Part shown: one piece after another, positions 31,004-32,587 of the stretch | Numbering within the stretch: the stretch's first letter is position 1 | Layout: every line of letters begins with the position of its first letter | Assembly: GCA_030145015.1 (NCBI GenBank) | Contig: JAQYWI010000048.1 | Span: forward strand, 1-32,587 | Reading direction: 5' to 3' | DNA: 32,587 nt | Source: Desulfobacterales bacterium | GTDB lineage: Bacteria > Desulfobacterota > Desulfobacteria > Desulfobacterales > JAHEIW01 | Position numbers and translations under genes: made by a program | The notes under the pieces: model-generated | Database searches by the model: none | Told to the model about the DNA's origin: nothing | Seen by the model: only the letters and a program-made list of their open reading frames with translations

Positions 31004-32446
31004 TTAAGCTTCGGCTTCATCTACGATTTGCTGAAGCTTCTTCTGAACCTCAGGCTCCAGCGGTTTGGGCTGGTGGGTGGCCAGGATTGTCTTTAACTTT
31101 TCCCTGGCCTTTGCCCGTATGTCCATCGCTCCGTCTTTCTCCCAGGGTTCCATTGTCAGTCGGTTGCCCAGTTGCGCATCCCATTGCTCGGCCCGGAAGT
31201 GCTCCATGGTATGATTGTGAGTTAGATATTCACCCCCCAGACCTGCCTCTCTGATGACATCGACAGCCAGCGTATCGGGGTTAACTTCAATACCCTGCAA
31301 AATCCTGTTGATAAAGCTGCATATCTCGTTACCGATAACAGCTTGCTCCGGAAATGAAGTTGCCGTGTTTTCTAAAGAAGCCGAAGTGCATTCGATAATG
31401 ACATCACTTCCGGATAATGCCGAGAATAAATTTAAAATACCGGTCTCATAGCCAACCTGCGTATCCACTACATTCGCCCGGGTTGTAGATCCATGGACAC
31501 CCATCGGGACCCCATAAAATCGCAGCATCTGGGCCAGAGCAGAGGCCATTAGTGTTTTCTCCGGAGAACTGAAAGTGAAGTCACCCGATCTCATATCCGA
31601 AGTTCCGGCGTAACCCATTAACCTGACGGGCACACCCGGATTGATCAGTTGCGTCAATACAAGACCGGATAGGAGCTCCGCTACCATCAATGCCAGGGTG
31701 CCGGCAAGGGTCACCGGGGATGTTGTACCCGTGGATGGTATGGTATAGATTTGAAAGGGATGGCCGAATCGGCACATCTCGATAAGCATATCAACTCTAT
31801 TGGGTTCAAAACTTAACGGGCTTATGATCCCAAGGCTAACCGTGAACATCGGCCTTAGCCGTAAGGCCTCTTCGCTCCCGGCTATGGCGATTCCCATCTT
31901 GAGGAGGTCCTTGGCCCCTTTGCCACTGTATGCAGTCGCGATAACCGGCTTTTCTGTGTTGCTTAGCAATGCCTGGGAAATATGTCTGTCTAAAACTTCT
32001 TCGGGAACATCCTGAGGATAGATTTCGGGAAAGATAAAGTGTGTGTTCTCCAGAGCATCATGGATTCTGACGTTGGTTTCTAAATCCTTTTTTGTAGCGG
32101 GCCTGCGCTCGCCGGTATCAATATCAATAATAAAGGTCGCCCCGTGACCGCTGCTGTAATGTATCCCATTATATGATTTGAGATCGTATTTTGGATCTCT
32201 TCCACATACCGTCATAAAGCGCGGTGCATGATTCAAGGAATATTCGACCAGCGATGGGGGGATATGGACCGCCTGTTTTTCCAGGTCTACTTCCGCTCCA
32301 CCGCGTTTGAAGATGTCCAATGCCTCTTCATGTTTTATGCTGATACCCGGATCTTGCAAAATTTCAAGAACCGCCTGATGCACCTCGCGGATTTCGTCTC
32401 TGCTGAGGACCTCGACGGTCCGTCCTTTCAATGGTATTATGCCCAT
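31004..32446 (-). CDS. MttB-family (trimethylamine methyltransferase superfamily) protein, non-pyrrolysine
   Basis: A 480-residue member of the MttB superfamily (COG5598), of normal length. True trimethylamine MttB needs an in-frame amber codon read as pyrrolysine; this frame has none, so it belongs with the Pyl-free group that includes glycine-betaine, proline-betaine and carnitine:corrinoid methyltransferases. Family-like stretches include GISIKHEEALDIFKRGGAEV (34-53), SSGHGATFIIDIDTGERRPA and VRLMGYAGTSDMRSGDFTFS. The enzyme would move a methyl group from a quaternary amine to a corrinoid protein in the cytoplasm. No corrinoid-binding protein or second methyltransferase lies in the window, so the partner must be elsewhere. 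AAAGGAG lies about 9 nt before ATG 32446. A TRAP transporter follows on the same strand. Confidence 0.9.
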   Translation of the reverse strand: MGIIPLKGRTVEVLSRDEIREVHQAVLEILQDPGISIKHEEALDIFKRGGAEVDLEKQAVHIPPSLVEYSLNHAPRFMTVCGRDPKYDLKSYNGIHYSSGHGATFIIDIDTGERRPATKKDLETNVRIHDALENTHFIFPEIYPQDVPEEVLDRHISQALLSNTEKPVIATAYSGKGAKDLLKMGIAIAGSEEALRLRPMFTVSLGIISPLSFEPNRVDMLIEMCRFGHPFQIYTIPSTGTTSPVTLAGTLALMVAELLSGLVLTQLINPGVPVRLMGYAGTSDMRSGDFTFSSPEKTLMASALAQMLRFYGVPMGVHGSTTRANVVDTQVGYETGILNLFSALSGSDVIIECTSASLENTATSFPEQAVIGNEICSFINRILQGIEVNPDTLAVDVIREAGLGGEYLTHNHTMEHFRAEQWDAQLGNRLTMEPWEKDGAMDIRAKAREKLKTILATHQPKPLEPEVQKKLQQIVDEAEA

Positions 32447-32587
32447 TATGCAATCTCCTTTCTTAAATCCAAACGGCTATGCGCTGATGGGTACGTTGAG
32501 GCGGAGCAGCGTCTCTCAACCAAGACTGCCCACGATTTCCACCAAATAGCTGAAATGATGGTATATCGGAGTCGACCTAAATTGATT

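Noticed and set aside
1..32587. CRISPR arrays, tRNA/rRNA genes, insertion sequences, prophage or integrase genes
   Set aside because: None were seen on either strand. The palindrome at 15375-15471 is the only repeat-like element, and it has no transposase.

Overview
The window looks like an accessory catabolic region from a strictly anaerobic, probably marine or sediment, bacterium of the Desulfobacterota (Desulfobacterales-like sulfate reducers). That placement is an inference from gene content: ADP-forming acyl-CoA synthetase, class I and III CoA-transferases, molybdenum hydroxylase, dienoyl-CoA-reductase-like flavoenzyme, paralogous TRAP carboxylate transporters, a pyrrolysine-free MttB homologue, and sigma-54 control. 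No rRNA, tRNA, transposase, integrase or CRISPR array was seen.

Region A (1-15244, all minus strand) is a tightly packed run of twelve genes read right to left: ADP-forming acyl-CoA synthetase, CoxG-like SRPBCC protein, the three subunits of a xanthine-dehydrogenase-family Mo hydroxylase (FAD, 2Fe-2S, Mo), nitrilase-superfamily amidase, fused glutaconate-CoA-transferase-like protein, old-yellow-enzyme/dienoyl-CoA-reductase-like flavoprotein, class III CoA-transferase, dihydropyrimidinase-like cyclic amidohydrolase, enoyl-CoA hydratase-like protein, and a second Mo-hydroxylase FAD subunit cut by the left edge. Together these suggest a route for an N-heterocycle: hydroxylate the ring, reduce it, open the cyclic amide or imide, remove the amide nitrogen, form a CoA thioester and run beta-oxidation-like steps.

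Region B (15245-17594) is the control centre. A sigma-54 activator (15708-17090, plus) lies between two sigma-54 type (-24/-12) promoters: 15572-15587 facing left into region A, and 17181-17196 facing right into region C. The leader of the left operon carries a 97-bp palindromic element (15375-15471). The leader of the right operon may encode two very small proteins.

Region C (17595-27076, plus) holds a solitary Mo/W-bisMGD enzyme with an incomplete 4Fe-4S motif, a cysteine-rich DUF2284 protein, a TRAP transporter (dctP-dctQ-dctM), a tandem-domain class III CoA-transferase with one apparent active site, and an HMG-CoA-lyase-like protein lacking the usual catalytic cysteine. It reads as uptake, CoA activation and C-C cleavage of an organic acid.

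Region D (27118-32446, minus, convergent with C) holds an MttB-family methyltransferase, a second TRAP transporter paralogous to the first, and a nitroreductase-family flavoprotein. It looks like uptake and demethylation of a methylated amine. Next to region A this raises the testable idea that the whole locus handles an N-methylated heterocycle such as trigonelline or homarine, but the sequence does not prove any substrate.
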